NCBI GenBank assembly: GCA_027487845.1
Contig: JAIYCV010000021.1
Coordinates: forward strand, 1 to 64,000
Source of the DNA: Flammeovirgaceae bacterium
GTDB lineage: Bacteria > Bacteroidota > Bacteroidia > Cytophagales > Cyclobacteriaceae
Length of the DNA stretch: 64,000 nt
Reading direction: 5' to 3'
The notes under the pieces were generated by a model. It did no database searches and was not told the DNA's origin. It saw only the letters and a program-made list of their open reading frames with translations. The translations under genes and the position numbers were made by a program. Position 1 is the stretch's first letter, and each line of letters opens with the position of its first letter. Below, piece after piece: positions 1 through 10,298 of this stretch.

Positions 1-3000
1 ACCGTCTAAAGTAGTGGATCGAATCGCCTCATGAGAGGTCAGTGTAACGGTTGTAGTTGTAGTTGCTGTTGCTGGTTTCGTTATGTCGCGAATGTCAGTA
101 GAGAATGTCAGCTTTGATACTCCCTTATTTTTAATATTGATATTCCGAGACAGAGTTTCCCCAGTATTTATTGCTTGAGTGATTGATGTAGGGCTGACTT
201 CAATTATCGGTGGCTCTACGGCTACGCCATTTAACAAAACATTCATTGTGCCTTCGTCTCGATCGTTCGATGTAATAGTGAGCTGCGCGGTAAACGCGCC
301 TTGGGTGGTAGGTTTAAACTCTAGAGGAATTGAAGTTGATAGCCCAGGAGCAAGGCTAAATGGCAAAGCAGTCGTAGTGAAAAAAGTCGAATTGAATGCC
401 AAAGAAGAAACATCCAGTTGAGCGGCACCTTCATTAGTGATCTTCAACGCGAGGGTCTTGGATTGATTTTTGAATACCTGCCCAAAATCCAAATTAGTTT
501 TATCTAAGCTAATATCAGGAGCGCTTGTTACGTTTAGCGTCACTGGAATGTTAACAGAAGGTGTGAGAGGATCGGTATTAGTAATTTTTACTGTTGCGTT
601 GTAGGTTCCACTGGCCATTCCTTGCGCATTGAAGGTCGCGGAAACTAAAGATGTGCCTCCCAACGCAGTTGTTCCAGTTGTTGGATTGAGCGTAAGCCAA
701 TTTGCGCCAAGTTTTGTTTCATACCGCCCAAGACCATTCCCGTTTTCTCCCTGTATGAAGTAAATCCCGCTGCTACCCAATTGGCTCACATTCACCAATC
801 CTCCATCGTTCACATTGAAAAGTGGAATTGATGCTACGCTCCATGTATTCGAAGAAACATCGAAAGAGTAAAAATTATTTCCAAAATAAGAACCGTACGC
901 ATAGTATTTTTTGCTTGCGGGGTCAAAAGCAGCTCCTAAAACACCACCGTTTGGCAAGGAAGGTAAGCTTGTCCAAATTTTTGATGAAATATCATATTTG
1001 GCAAATCCGACTTCATTATTTCCTTGATGTCCATAAATTGTACCTCCATCATATACTAGACCTCCCCAAGGAGAAAATGAAAATGATGGGGCTGGTAAAT
1101 TGTCCCATAATTTTGTAGCAGTATCATACCTTACAAATTGACTGCCAGATATTGCATACAAATAGGTTCCGTCAGAAGTAATATTACCAGTGCTTAATGG
1201 AGCGCTTACAACTGTCCATGAGTTAGTGGCTATGTCGTAAATTCCCATCTGACTTCCCGAAGTATAGATAGTGTATATTTTATCATTCAAAAAAGTTGCC
1301 CCTCCGTTGTTTCCGCTTGATAGTGGGCAAGATTGCAAGGCTGTCCATGTGTCGGAAATTGGGCTGTATGAATAAAAATCATTCCCCTGATTTCGTTGAG
1401 CATAAATCAAATTTGTTTTTGGATTTACTGCGATCGCTGTTAACGGGAATGGACTATCTGCTCTTCTTGTGAAATCCCCGACTGATAACGGATAAGCCTT
1501 CGTTTCTGGGGACGAGAGAATTATTCCGTTATTATTTGGGCTGTTGGTGCTTTGAGGAATTACGGTTACTGCTGCTTGGGAGCTAGCAGCAACAAATTCA
1601 ACACGCGCATCAAAATCAAGCATGCTTCCGCCTGTATTTTTAAGAGTTATGGTTTTAATTTCTGACCCACCCGTAAAAAGAGCCGAAGTTATGCTGGTAG
1701 GTGTTACACCAATAATAGGAGGTATTGTAGCTAAACCTTGCAAGTTGATAGATGTGATCGCTTGGTCAGGATCATTCGATGAAATAGAAAGTAGTCCTGA
1801 TTTAAGCCCAGTGGTTGTGGGGAGAAAATTAATAGTAATCTCTTTTTTCTGTTTGGGGGCAAGTGTAAAACTTGTGGTGGTGCAGGAGAATAGCGAATTA
1901 TCAAAAGATAAACTAGAAATTGTAAGGTTGTCAGTTCCATTATTACTTATACTAAGTACCTTATTTTTAACTGTGTTAATAAACGTTTCATCAAATGATA
2001 ATGTAGAAGAAGACACAATAATGTTAGGAGCACCTGTAACCGTTAACGTGGCAGTAACGTCAACTTTTGAATTGATAGGGTCGTTTGATTCTACTGAAAT
2101 TATCTTTTTATAAACGCCACCTAATATACCATCTGCATCAAAATCGATAGGTACTTTTAGCGATTTTCCTGCGCCAATGGTAGTTGTAGTAACCTTAGGC
2201 TTCAACCAGCTGGCGCCTGCTTCATCAGATGCTAAAGCTGCACTGTTTGTAGCTGTGTAAGAGAAAACTACACTTCCTGTATCGGGATTGTACGCTTCAA
2301 TTTTTCCAGCAGAAACATTTTGCGCGAATAGCAGGCCATTTTCGTTAGAATAACCCAAGCCATAAATAGTGCCTGTTGGAACAAACTGATTTACGACTTT
2401 ACCCTTGTCGATGTCTACCTCGAAAATGCCCGAACTGAAGTTGCTGACAAAAATCGTACCTCTGCTACCTCCGAAACTTAACCCTCCACTAATGGAAACA
2501 CCTGGATTTATAGTTCTATTAACAGTACCTGCATCGAAATCAACCTCGTAGATAAGCCCAGAAGAATAAGCCAATACATATAAGTACCTGCCACTGTGAC
2601 CGAGTCCGTCCATCGAAGTGATTTCGCTGATACTGATTGTTTTCACTACGGTACCATCAGACGGATCTATTCTATACATTTTTTGCGATCCAAAGCTATT
2701 TGTATAGTAAAGATATTGACCATCATAGGCCAAGCCATCAGGTCCCCCAGAAACACTTTCTGGAGTTGGGATACGTTTGATCACACTTCCCGTAGCAGGA
2801 TTTAGTTCAAGAATTTCGTTGCTTGAAGAAAGAGAAAACAACTTGCCACCCGTAAGTGGTATAGGGCTTGTTGAATTTTCATTTACTGACGCAGTAGGAG
2901 AGTGGTTTGTGTTAATTGCGTCTTTTTTTCGATACCCATCTTCTGTAGGTGTTTTATATACAGGAATTGCACCAGTTGATGGTATAGAAGTAGTGCTTAC

Positions 3001-4941
3001 GTCTTTTACTGATATACTAAATTCTAATTCGCTGGCTCCAGTATTGGCAATGGTCATTTCTCTTTGAACGGATGCCCCCGCCAATAATCCTTCTGTGAAT
3101 GACGAGGGACTAACAGAAATAATTGGAGGAAGCAAAGTGGCTTTTGTGGCTACATTAGACAGGGGCGAAATATTTCCAAAGAAATCTCCTGCTTTGATGG
3201 CAAAGTAATAAACAGTATTTGACAAAAGGCCGGTAACTTTAAACGACTCGATAGAACCTGCTGCTTGTGGTTTAGGAGAGTTAACAACTCTAGTTGCACT
3301 TGAAAAATTAGAAGCATCAATCGCTGAAGTGGAATACCGAAGATCATAAAAGCTAGCGGCTCCTGTCATTCCGCTTCCTCCAGTTGCACTCCATGAAAGT
3401 GTAATGGAGCTCTGGCCTGTATTTTTTATCTCTAAGTCAGTGATCGCGCTTGGAGCAATTCCATCATTTATTTGCAACGCATTGTTGGCGTTCAATCTAC
3501 CCGTTCCTAGCTTACCAATAAACGAAGGGTTTTGCGCGTCAATGTTATCGGTAGAGGCCAATAACCGATCACGAACCTGTGAAGCTAGAAATCCCGATCC
3601 TCCGAATTTAGAAACAATCAAACCAGCAACGCCTGAAACATGTGGGCAAGCCATAGAGGTTCCTGACAAATAAGCATAGCCTCCGAGTGTAACTGGGTAG
3701 GTGCTATAAACTGAAGAACCGGGAGCAGCTAATTCAACCCATGACCCATAATTGGAAAAACCAGATCGGACGTCATTATGATCTGTTGAAGCCACTGCAA
3801 CAACTGGGGAGTAGGATGCAGGGTAACCGTTGGATGGATTTTCAGAGTTTGAATTACCGGCTGCAAAAATCACAATGCCACCCGCCATTGGCCCTGTTTG
3901 AATGTTCTTAGAAAAGTTTGCAGAAGTATTGTCAAGTCCAGCACGCGCTACAAAATAATCAATGGCCGCTTCTATTGCGGTGGATCCCCCTCCCCAACTA
4001 TTTTGAGAAATTACAGCACCATTGTCTGCCGCATATACCATCGCGTTTTCAAACCCCCCAATGCCTATCAATCCGAAACCTGCGCATGACATTAAGCGCA
4101 CTCCGTCAGCGCTGCCGGTACCGCCCGCGATACCCGAAACCCCAATACTATTATTTGTAACGGCTCCAATCGTGCCAGCTACGTGAGTTCCGTGAAAATT
4201 GGGGTGTATGATGCCGGTATTGTCACCGAATCCGTATCCATTTATGTCATCAATGTATCCATTTCGGTCATCATCGATTCCATTATTTGGTATTTCATTC
4301 GCGTTTACCCACAAAGCATCTTTCAAATCGGGATGTGTGTTATCAATACCACCGTCAATAACAGCCACAATAACCTTTGGTTTTCCGGTTTCAACCTGCC
4401 ATGCCTGCTCAAGCGAGATGTCGGCACCAATTTTTCCTCCTGTTTGCCCAACATTTTTGTAGTGCCACTGTGACGAAAAGAATGGATCATTGGTTGGAGT
4501 AAGTAATGGCATTTTAGCCGATGTATTTTGCGAAATACCTATGTGGGTTATTTTTTGGATACTTTCTACTTTTTGAAAGTACCCCAAACTCTTATAGTCG
4601 TTGATGACGGTTGAAATCTCAATGGTAGAATCAAATTTAATTTCATACCAAAGATGTAAGCCGTATTGCTCGTGCGCAGCCTTGTAGTTTTCAACTTCTT
4701 TAAATACCCGATTTATAGAAATGGTTTTATGCCGATCGGCCATGCGATCCAATGAACTATTTCCAGTGTGGATGATGCCGCTCGTGGTTCTATTAAAGTT
4801 TTTTAATTGATTAAACTGAGACAGCGCTATTTCGTTAAATTTTACGTGAATAATCCCTTTTCGGTAATCTTGACCCCAAGCAAATAAAGAAAAACATGAA
4901 AGTAGAAATACAAAGGCGAACGTGCGGAAATTAGTATTCAT
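1..4941 (-). CDS. Secreted subtilisin-like (S8) serine protease, multidomain, C-terminus cut by window edge
   Basis: The frame is open from an ATG at 4941 to the window edge, about 1647 codons, so the C-terminus is missing. A signal peptide covers roughly residues 1-22 (hydrophobic FAFVFLLSC core, then AWGQ). The peptidase S8 domain spans about 145-455 with an intact triad: Asp196 in AVIDGGID, His250 in HGTHVAG and Ser429 in SGTSMACPH. An AAGNSNSENP stretch supplies the oxyanion Asn. After it come a fibronectin-III-like domain (about 495-600) and repeated all-beta modules: NTG-rich Ig-like segments, a beta-propeller (about 695-885), Ig-like domains with SNDP motifs, a kelch-like propeller (about 1155-1400), then more Ig-like domains. 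This architecture fits a type IX secretion substrate, but the sorting domain lies outside the window. Role: extracellular protein degradation (family inference). Confidence 0.9.
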   Translation of the reverse strand, partial: MNTNFRTFAFVFLLSCFSLFAWGQDYRKGIIHVKFNEIALSQFNQLKNFNRTTSGIIHTGNSSLDRMADRHKTISINRVFKEVENYKAAHEQYGLHLWYEIKFDSTIEISTVINDYKSLGYFQKVESIQKITHIGISQNTSAKMPLLTPTNDPFFSSQWHYKNVGQTGGKIGADISLEQAWQVETGKPKVIVAVIDGGIDNTHPDLKDALWVNANEIPNNGIDDDRNGYIDDINGYGFGDNTGIIHPNFHGTHVAGTIGAVTNNSIGVSGIAGGTGSADGVRLMSCAGFGLIGIGGFENAMVYAADNGAVISQNSWGGGSTAIEAAIDYFVARAGLDNTSANFSKNIQTGPMAGGIVIFAAGNSNSENPSNGYPASYSPVVAVASTDHNDVRSGFSNYGSWVELAAPGSSVYSTYPVTLGGYAYLSGTSMACPHVSGVAGLIVSKFGGSGFLASQVRDRLLASTDNIDAQNPSFIGKLGTGRLNANNALQINDGIAPSAITDLEIKNTGQSSITLSWSATGGSGMTGAASFYDLRYSTSAIDASNFSSATRVVNSPKPQAAGSIESFKVTGLLSNTVYYFAIKAGDFFGNISPLSNVATKATLLPPIISVSPSSFTEGLLAGASVQREMTIANTGASELEFSISVKDVSTTSIPSTGAIPVYKTPTEDGYRKKDAINTNHSPTASVNENSTSPIPLTGGKLFSLSSSNEILELNPATGSVIKRIPTPESVSGGPDGLAYDGQYLYYTNSFGSQKMYRIDPSDGTVVKTISISEITSMDGLGHSGRYLYVLAYSSGLIYEVDFDAGTVNRTINPGVSISGGLSFGGSRGTIFVSNFSSGIFEVDIDKGKVVNQFVPTGTIYGLGYSNENGLLFAQNVSAGKIEAYNPDTGSVVFSYTATNSAALASDEAGASWLKPKVTTTTIGAGKSLKVPIDFDADGILGGVYKKIISVESNDPINSKVDVTATLTVTGAPNIIVSSSTLSFDETFINTVKNKVLSISNNGTDNLTISSLSFDNSLFSCTTTSFTLAPKQKKEITINFLPTTTGLKSGLLSISSNDPDQAITSINLQGLATIPPIIGVTPTSITSALFTGGSEIKTITLKNTGGSMLDFDARVEFVAASSQAAVTVIPQSTNSPNNNGIILSSPETKAYPLSVGDFTRRADSPFPLTAIAVNPKTNLIYAQRNQGNDFYSYSPISDTWTALQSCPLSSGNNGGATFLNDKIYTIYTSGSQMGIYDIATNSWTVVSAPLSTGNITSDGTYLYAISGSQFVRYDTATKLWDNLPAPSFSFSPWGGLVYDGGTIYGHQGNNEVGFAKYDISSKIWTSLPSLPNGGVLGAAFDPASKKYYAYGSYFGNNFYSFDVSSNTWSVASIPLFNVNDGGLVNVSQLGSSGIYFIQGENGNGLGRYETKLGANWLTLNPTTGTTALGGTSLVSATFNAQGMASGTYNATVKITNTDPLTPSVNIPVTLNVTSAPDISLDKTNLDFGQVFKNQSKTLALKITNEGAAQLDVSSLAFNSTFFTTTALPFSLAPGLSTSIPLEFKPTTQGAFTAQLTITSNDRDEGTMNVLLNGVAVEPPIIEVSPTSITQAINTGETLSRNINIKNKGVSKLTFSTDIRDITKPATATTTTTVTLTSHEAIRSTTLDG

Positions 4942-5337
4942 GATAGAAACTTTTGGATAAGGCAATTGGCTTTAATTAAAAAACTTACTCTTGTTAACAT
5001 AAAAATGTTGATTAAAAATTAAAAAACCAAATTTTTCTATTTCGTCAACCGATTTTCGCGTACGTTAGTTATTTCTTTATTGCGAGAAACCGTTTTATTA
5101 AAAAAAACCTGCCAAATCTCTTTTTTTCAAAGTTTGCAGGCTTCCAATTAGGTTGTCTTTTTTTGGCTTCTTTCTGGGCTATGTGCCGAATTTCCATTAG
5201 CTGCTTTAACAGCTTGGAGTGTGGTCGATTGTCCTCGAAGTGCTTGTCAATTAGACAAATGGCTTTTTTGGTGTTGTGGGAAGTTATTCAGGGTAACTTC
5301 TGTCATCTTCATGAACAATGAAATCGTAATTCTATTA
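4942..5337. other. Intergenic region between protease and permease genes
   Basis: AT-rich 396-bp gap. It holds the upstream region of the protease, where I see no clear TAnnTTTG promoter, and a terminator for the permease gene at 5100-5140. On the minus strand a stop-free stretch from about 5295 to 5072 reads as a charged, coding-like peptide (contains LIDKHFED and NWKPANFEKK). It has no good start in frame and may be a decayed small gene. Confidence 0.5.
5100..5140 (-). terminator. Rho-independent terminator after the permease gene
   Basis: On the minus strand CCTGC (with AAA) pairs with TTT-G-GCAGG across an A-rich loop, and eight T residues follow at once. It lies about 200 bp beyond the stop of the permease gene ending at 5338. 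Confidence 0.6.
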
Positions 5338-7782
5338 TTATTCGCTTCGCAATGAATCAACCGGATTACTTACTGCGGCTTTTATTGCTTGATAACTCAC
5401 GGTAACAAACGCAAGAACGATAGATGCGCAGCCGGCTAATGCAAAAAGATACCACTTAATATCTGTGTGAAAAGCGTAATCACTTAAAAATTTATCTGCA
5501 CTATAATAGGCAACTGGCGCAGCGACTACAAACGCCATGATTACTAAGAATAGAAAATCTTTCGATAAAAGTAATACAATGTTGTTCACCGTTGCGCCCA
5601 TTACTTTTCTTATGCCAATCTCTTTAGTCCGTTGTATAGAAGTATAAGAGACAAGACCAAATAGACCTAAGCTGCAAATGATAATGGCGATTGTCATAGC
5701 AGTGGTTGTCAACTTAGACATGCGTTGCTCGGTTTTATAGAAACTGTTAATTTTCTCATCAACGAATTTATATTCGAACTTTCTATCTGGGTAAACTTTG
5801 TTCCAGGCCTTTTCTATTTTAGCGATAGCATCTTGATAATTGGTCGCTCCATTTTTATTGGCAGCCAGCTTTAAGCTAAATCCGTACAACGAACTCTTCT
5901 CATTGCCCATAAATACGGGCTGATATCCAAACTGCAACGATGAGGTATGAAAGTCTTTCACTACTCCTACAATTGGGTAAGCTTTTTCCTGCTGCCAAAT
6001 TTCCTTTCCAATCGCTTCATCGGGTGTTAAATGAAGTTCTTTAAGGTAGCTTTCATTGACAATGATTTCTCGCATGCTATCGGTAGGTAAAAGATTTCTT
6101 CCTGCAATAATTTTGATATCATAAAGTGGGATATAATTTTCATCACCAAATTTTCTGAACACATTTGTATGGATTTCTTCTTTTCCGCTTTTATAGTCTA
6201 GCACATTTGAGCTGTATCCGAAGTCAGATGGCGAAGAGCTACACATCGATAACTTGGCAACTTCTGGTATTCTTTCTAATTCAGTTTTTAAAACGAAGCG
6301 CTTGCCTTCTTGTTCAAACCAGAGCGTATTAAAATGGATGATTGAGTCTTTGTTAAATCCCAAGTCTTTGGTAAGCATAAAATTGATTTGAGAAATAAGA
6401 ACGAGTGTTCCAATGATGAGCGCTTGAGCAAATGAAAACTGAAAAAAAATCAAGGCTTTTCGCAAATAAGTGGTTCGGGTTTGTGGGCTATTGGTGTGCG
6501 CTTGATTTTTAAGTGCCAGTGCTGGTAAAAATGACGATAGAAAAAAGGCGGGGTAGAGCCCCGCAAGAATGCCAACCACAAACACAATGCCTATTAAAAA
6601 AAGTAAGGTAGAAATATCTGCTAATTGAAGCGTAACTCCTTGTGGAACGAAATCATGGAAGAAGCGCAAGCCAAGTTCTGCCAAGGGCAGTGACAGAAGT
6701 ACAGCGAAGAAGGTGAGTAAAATACTTTGCGCAAGAAAATGCGACATCAACTGAAAACGCGAGCTACCCAATACTTTTCTAACTCCCACTTCTTTTGCTC
6801 GTTTCACTGCTTGTGCGGTCTCTAGATTTATGAAGTTGATGGCTGCAATTAATAGTAGTAAAATTGCTACTATCGTTAAGGTGCTTAACGTGCTTTTATG
6901 CGCAGCAGGTCTGCTACCATCAAAAATGCCAAGGGTGCTGTTAAAATGGAGATCGCTTAATGGTTGCAATCTATAATCAATTTTGAATGCCTCATTTTTG
7001 TTACCCTCATGCTCGTTATACTTTGCGTTTGCTTTTGTTAACTGACTCTCTAATTTTTGAGGGGTTGTTGAGTTATCAAGTTTTACAAATAGCTGAGAGC
7101 TACTATTGGTACTTTCCCAATTGTTCATGCGGATGGATTTTTTCAAGAAGCTCTTTTCAATAGTGCTGAATGAAATGAAATCTGTAAACTCAAAATCTGT
7201 TCTGTACGGCAGCGACTTAACAATTCCCGATACACTTACTATCAATGAATCGTTATACCTTATTTCTTTACCCATCATCGTGGACACATCATCAGTTCCA
7301 AAATATTTCTTAGCCTTTTCTTCGGTAAGTACTACTTGAAATGGTTTTGCGAGCGATGTTGTAGCGCTACCCTCCACCCACGTATACCCTTCAATTAAGT
7401 TAAAATAGCCCGGATCAACGATCGCGATTAAATTCTGGTCTTCGAAATCTTTTTTGTCTTTTTCCGCGATGGTGACTTTTCCACCATATGTGTACAATGC
7501 CGTTGCATTTTCTAATCCGGTAAATTGCTCTTTCACGAAGGCTTGAACGCCCGTGTTCACTCCACAATTAGTGCCTTCGAATGCTCCGCTAAAATTGGAG
7601 TAGATTCTGTATATACGGTCAGCATCAGGAACCCCATTATTGAAACTTAATTCAAAACTGACTATGAGATAAATGACAAGGCAAGAACTTACACCCACCG
7701 TTAAGCCAAGTGTGTTGATGATGGTATAGAGTTTATTGTTTACTAAACTTCTAAACGCAATCGTAAAATAGTTTTTTAACAT
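5338..7782 (-). CDS. MacB/FtsX-type ABC transporter permease (paralogue 1)
   Basis: This 814-residue protein has the layout of the large Bacteroidota ABC permeases. An N-terminal membrane anchor (about 20-45) is followed by a periplasmic MacB-type domain (about 50-280). Next is a block of four membrane segments (about 300-460) beginning with the FtsX signature KEVGVRKVLG. A second periplasmic domain (about 480-680) leads to a C-terminal three-helix FtsX block with TKEIGIRKVMG. Such proteins pair with a separate MacB/LolD-like ATPase for export or mechanotransmission; none is encoded in the window. The neighbour at 7875-10298 is a paralogue with the same ending (NPVDSLRSE versus NPVESLRSE), so the pair arose by tandem duplication. 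Substrate unknown. Confidence 0.88.
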   Translation of the reverse strand: MLKNYFTIAFRSLVNNKLYTIINTLGLTVGVSSCLVIYLIVSFELSFNNGVPDADRIYRIYSNFSGAFEGTNCGVNTGVQAFVKEQFTGLENATALYTYGGKVTIAEKDKKDFEDQNLIAIVDPGYFNLIEGYTWVEGSATTSLAKPFQVVLTEEKAKKYFGTDDVSTMMGKEIRYNDSLIVSVSGIVKSLPYRTDFEFTDFISFSTIEKSFLKKSIRMNNWESTNSSSQLFVKLDNSTTPQKLESQLTKANAKYNEHEGNKNEAFKIDYRLQPLSDLHFNSTLGIFDGSRPAAHKSTLSTLTIVAILLLLIAAINFINLETAQAVKRAKEVGVRKVLGSSRFQLMSHFLAQSILLTFFAVLLSLPLAELGLRFFHDFVPQGVTLQLADISTLLFLIGIVFVVGILAGLYPAFFLSSFLPALALKNQAHTNSPQTRTTYLRKALIFFQFSFAQALIIGTLVLISQINFMLTKDLGFNKDSIIHFNTLWFEQEGKRFVLKTELERIPEVAKLSMCSSSPSDFGYSSNVLDYKSGKEEIHTNVFRKFGDENYIPLYDIKIIAGRNLLPTDSMREIIVNESYLKELHLTPDEAIGKEIWQQEKAYPIVGVVKDFHTSSLQFGYQPVFMGNEKSSLYGFSLKLAANKNGATNYQDAIAKIEKAWNKVYPDRKFEYKFVDEKINSFYKTEQRMSKLTTTAMTIAIIICSLGLFGLVSYTSIQRTKEIGIRKVMGATVNNIVLLLSKDFLFLVIMAFVVAAPVAYYSADKFLSDYAFHTDIKWYLFALAGCASIVLAFVTVSYQAIKAAVSNPVDSLRSE

Positions 7783-7836
7783 GTCTGCAAATGTTTATTC
7801 ATTGATGGTTGTTGACTAGCCATTTGTGGGTTCGGA

Positions 7837-7852
7837 TTTCGGTCAACCGAAA
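7837..7852. repeat. 16-bp perfect palindrome between the two permease genes
   Basis: TTTCGGTCAACCGAAA is its own reverse complement apart from the central base pairs and sits in the 92-bp gap between the permease genes. No T-run follows it on either strand, so it is not a standard terminator. It could be an operator or an mRNA hairpin. Function is inference only. Confidence 0.4.
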
Positions 7853-7874
7853 ACGACTAACAAACACTAACTTT

Positions 7875-10298
7875 CTATTCACTTCTCAAACTCTCTACAG
7901 GGTTACTGATCGCTGCTTTGATGGCCTGAAAACTAACTGTAACAACTGCTATTGTTATCGCCACCAATCCCGAGAACGCAAATATCCACCAGGTAATCTC
8001 CGTACGGAACGCATAGTTTTGTAGCCATTGATCCATGCTGTACCAAGCCAGTGGCGTGGCGATCAGCAGAGAGATTAAAACCAATAGCAGGAAGTCTTTG
8101 GAAAGTAGCACCACAATTTTGTTTACCGAGGCACCCAACACTTTGCGTATGCCGATTTCCTTTGTTCTTGCTTGTGCTGAGAAAGTTGCCAGCCCCCAAA
8201 GCCCAAGACATGAAATGAACATCGCTAAGCCAGAGAATATTTTAAAAAGTGTAAAGAGTCTTTCTTCCGCTTTATAATAAGCATCTATTTGTTCGTCTAA
8301 AAATTTGTATGTGAAGATTCCTTCCGGATAAGCCTTTTTCCAGGCTTCCTCAATACCAGCAATTGTTTGCGGCACGTCACTATTTGCTTCAATTTTTATC
8401 CCCGCTTGTTCATACTCGCGCAAGCTTGGCGTTATGAGCGCTGGCTTAATAGCCTCTTGTAAAGGGCCGGTATTGAAATTGGCAACTACCCCTACTATTT
8501 CAACATTACCGCTGTTCCACCCAATCCAGATATGTTCGCCAACAGCCACTTCGTTTGATTCGAACTTTAGGGTCTTGATCAACGCTTCATTAACCACCGC
8601 TTTCATAGTTTGCTTTTCTTCCGGAAGGGAATGGGAAATGTAGCTGGTATCGGAAACTTCAAGAAACCGTCCGGCCAAGAGTTTCATATCATACATTTTG
8701 CAGAACCGATCGTCAGCAAAAATTAAAGTGACGTCTTCCTTCGTGGGATCTTCGCGCTTGGTTCTATTCATGATAGTACCCCAATGGCCTTGGCTGCTGG
8801 GTGTTGCAGTTGCAAACGAAACGTCTTTTACTTGATTTATCTTGCTAAGCTCATTTCTAAAAACAGATTCTTTATTTGCCCTGGGTTTTATTTCTACGTT
8901 AATAATGTTGTCTTTACTAAAGCCCAAATTTTGACTTCTTAAAAAATAAACTTGCCGGGCGATGAGAACTACAATCATGAAGAGTGCGATGGATATACTG
9001 AATTGGGCTACCACCAAGCCTTTGCGCAACCAGGACGAGCCATGATTGCTTCCTGTCATGGCTCCCACTTTCAACGTTGTGGTTGGATTAAATTTAGCGA
9101 TTACCCACGCTGGATAAAGCCCTGCAAAGAATCCTAGCAAAACAACACTGGCCAAAAGGTTTAGAAGAAGTGCGGGTGAGTCAACTAAATTGAATGTAAT
9201 TTCTTTGTCGAGTAACGTATTGATAGTAGGCAAGAACAGTTGCGCCAATGTAATAGAGAAAATACCGGCAATAAATGTCAACACCCAAGCTTCCGCAAGA
9301 AATTGCATAATGAGATTAACACGAACTGCGCCAACCGACTTGCGCACACCCACTTCCTTTGCGCGCGTGATTGCTTGTGCTGTTGATAGATTTATGAAAT
9401 TGATACATGCCAACGCCAGAACTGCCAGCCCAATAGCAGCGAAGAACCAAAGCCAACTGGGTGACACGGCTTGTACCCAACCACCACCGCCTGCGTAGGA
9501 AGTATCGAAGTGAATATCTTTCAATGGCTGCAGTTCAAATTCGCTTTGCGTATTGTTCTTCTTACCAATTGCATTAAGTTGCGCAGTTAAAATTTTTAGA
9601 TCAGTATTTTTGGGAAGAACCACCAACGTTTCAGTTCCCGATACATACGACCATCCATTCAAGTGTGACTTTAAAAAATTTTCTTTGTAGGAATATGAAA
9701 CGAGAATGGAGGCAGGCAGGTGTGTGTTCGGTGGCATGTCATGAATCACTGCTCCTACGGTAAATTCGTATTTTGTATTTACATCAAGAGAGAATAATTT
9801 ACCAATGGGGTTCTCGCTACCAAAAAATTTCTTGGCAACGGATTCAGTCAACGCTGCTTGATAGGGCTGACGCAATGTTTTATAGACATCGCCTTGTATC
9901 GATTCTGTTTTTATGATATCCAGAAACTCGGGCTCAACGGCCAGGATGTGCTCTTGTAAAAATCTTTTCTGAGGCGTTAGTTCAACGATTTTTGTGTAAA
10001 CAGGATGCGCAATACTTAGGCGTTCAATGCCGCTTACTTCATTGCGGATTGCATTCGCGAGGGGAAAGGGTGTGGAAAAATGTTTAGATACGTTGCCATT
10101 ATCTTTCCAGACGGTATTAACTCGAAAAGTTCGATCCGCGTTTTCGTGATAGGCATCAAAGCTTAATTCATAACGAATGAATAGCGCGATGACCAAACAT
10201 ACACTTAACCCAAGTGTGAGCCCAATGATGTGCAGTGAGGTATTTAGTTTTTCGCGACCAAGGTGACGAAATACAATAATCAGGTTTTGTTTGAGCAT
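7875..10298 (-). CDS. MacB/FtsX-type ABC transporter permease (paralogue 2)
   Basis: 807 residues, with the same architecture as the downstream gene: an N-terminal anchor (about 20-45), a periplasmic domain, four membrane helices starting at AQAITRAKEVGVRKSVG, a second periplasmic domain, and a C-terminal FtsX block with TKEIGIRKVLGASVNKIVV. It ends NPVESLRSE, almost the same as its paralogue. It is the first gene of the apparent two-gene unit, with a 92-bp gap to the second. A TGGCAC element about 90 bp upstream of the start loosely resembles a sigma-54 -24 box. The partner ATPase is not in the window. Substrate unknown. Confidence 0.88.
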   Translation of the reverse strand: MLKQNLIIVFRHLGREKLNTSLHIIGLTLGLSVCLVIALFIRYELSFDAYHENADRTFRVNTVWKDNGNVSKHFSTPFPLANAIRNEVSGIERLSIAHPVYTKIVELTPQKRFLQEHILAVEPEFLDIIKTESIQGDVYKTLRQPYQAALTESVAKKFFGSENPIGKLFSLDVNTKYEFTVGAVIHDMPPNTHLPASILVSYSYKENFLKSHLNGWSYVSGTETLVVLPKNTDLKILTAQLNAIGKKNNTQSEFELQPLKDIHFDTSYAGGGGWVQAVSPSWLWFFAAIGLAVLALACINFINLSTAQAITRAKEVGVRKSVGAVRVNLIMQFLAEAWVLTFIAGIFSITLAQLFLPTINTLLDKEITFNLVDSPALLLNLLASVVLLGFFAGLYPAWVIAKFNPTTTLKVGAMTGSNHGSSWLRKGLVVAQFSISIALFMIVVLIARQVYFLRSQNLGFSKDNIINVEIKPRANKESVFRNELSKINQVKDVSFATATPSSQGHWGTIMNRTKREDPTKEDVTLIFADDRFCKMYDMKLLAGRFLEVSDTSYISHSLPEEKQTMKAVVNEALIKTLKFESNEVAVGEHIWIGWNSGNVEIVGVVANFNTGPLQEAIKPALITPSLREYEQAGIKIEANSDVPQTIAGIEEAWKKAYPEGIFTYKFLDEQIDAYYKAEERLFTLFKIFSGLAMFISCLGLWGLATFSAQARTKEIGIRKVLGASVNKIVVLLSKDFLLLVLISLLIATPLAWYSMDQWLQNYAFRTEITWWIFAFSGLVAITIAVVTVSFQAIKAAISNPVESLRSE

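Noticed and set aside
179-4473. Many plus-strand open frames of 60-160 codons
   Set aside because: They lie opposite the long protease frame, which has an intact catalytic triad and domain structure, so they are shadows.
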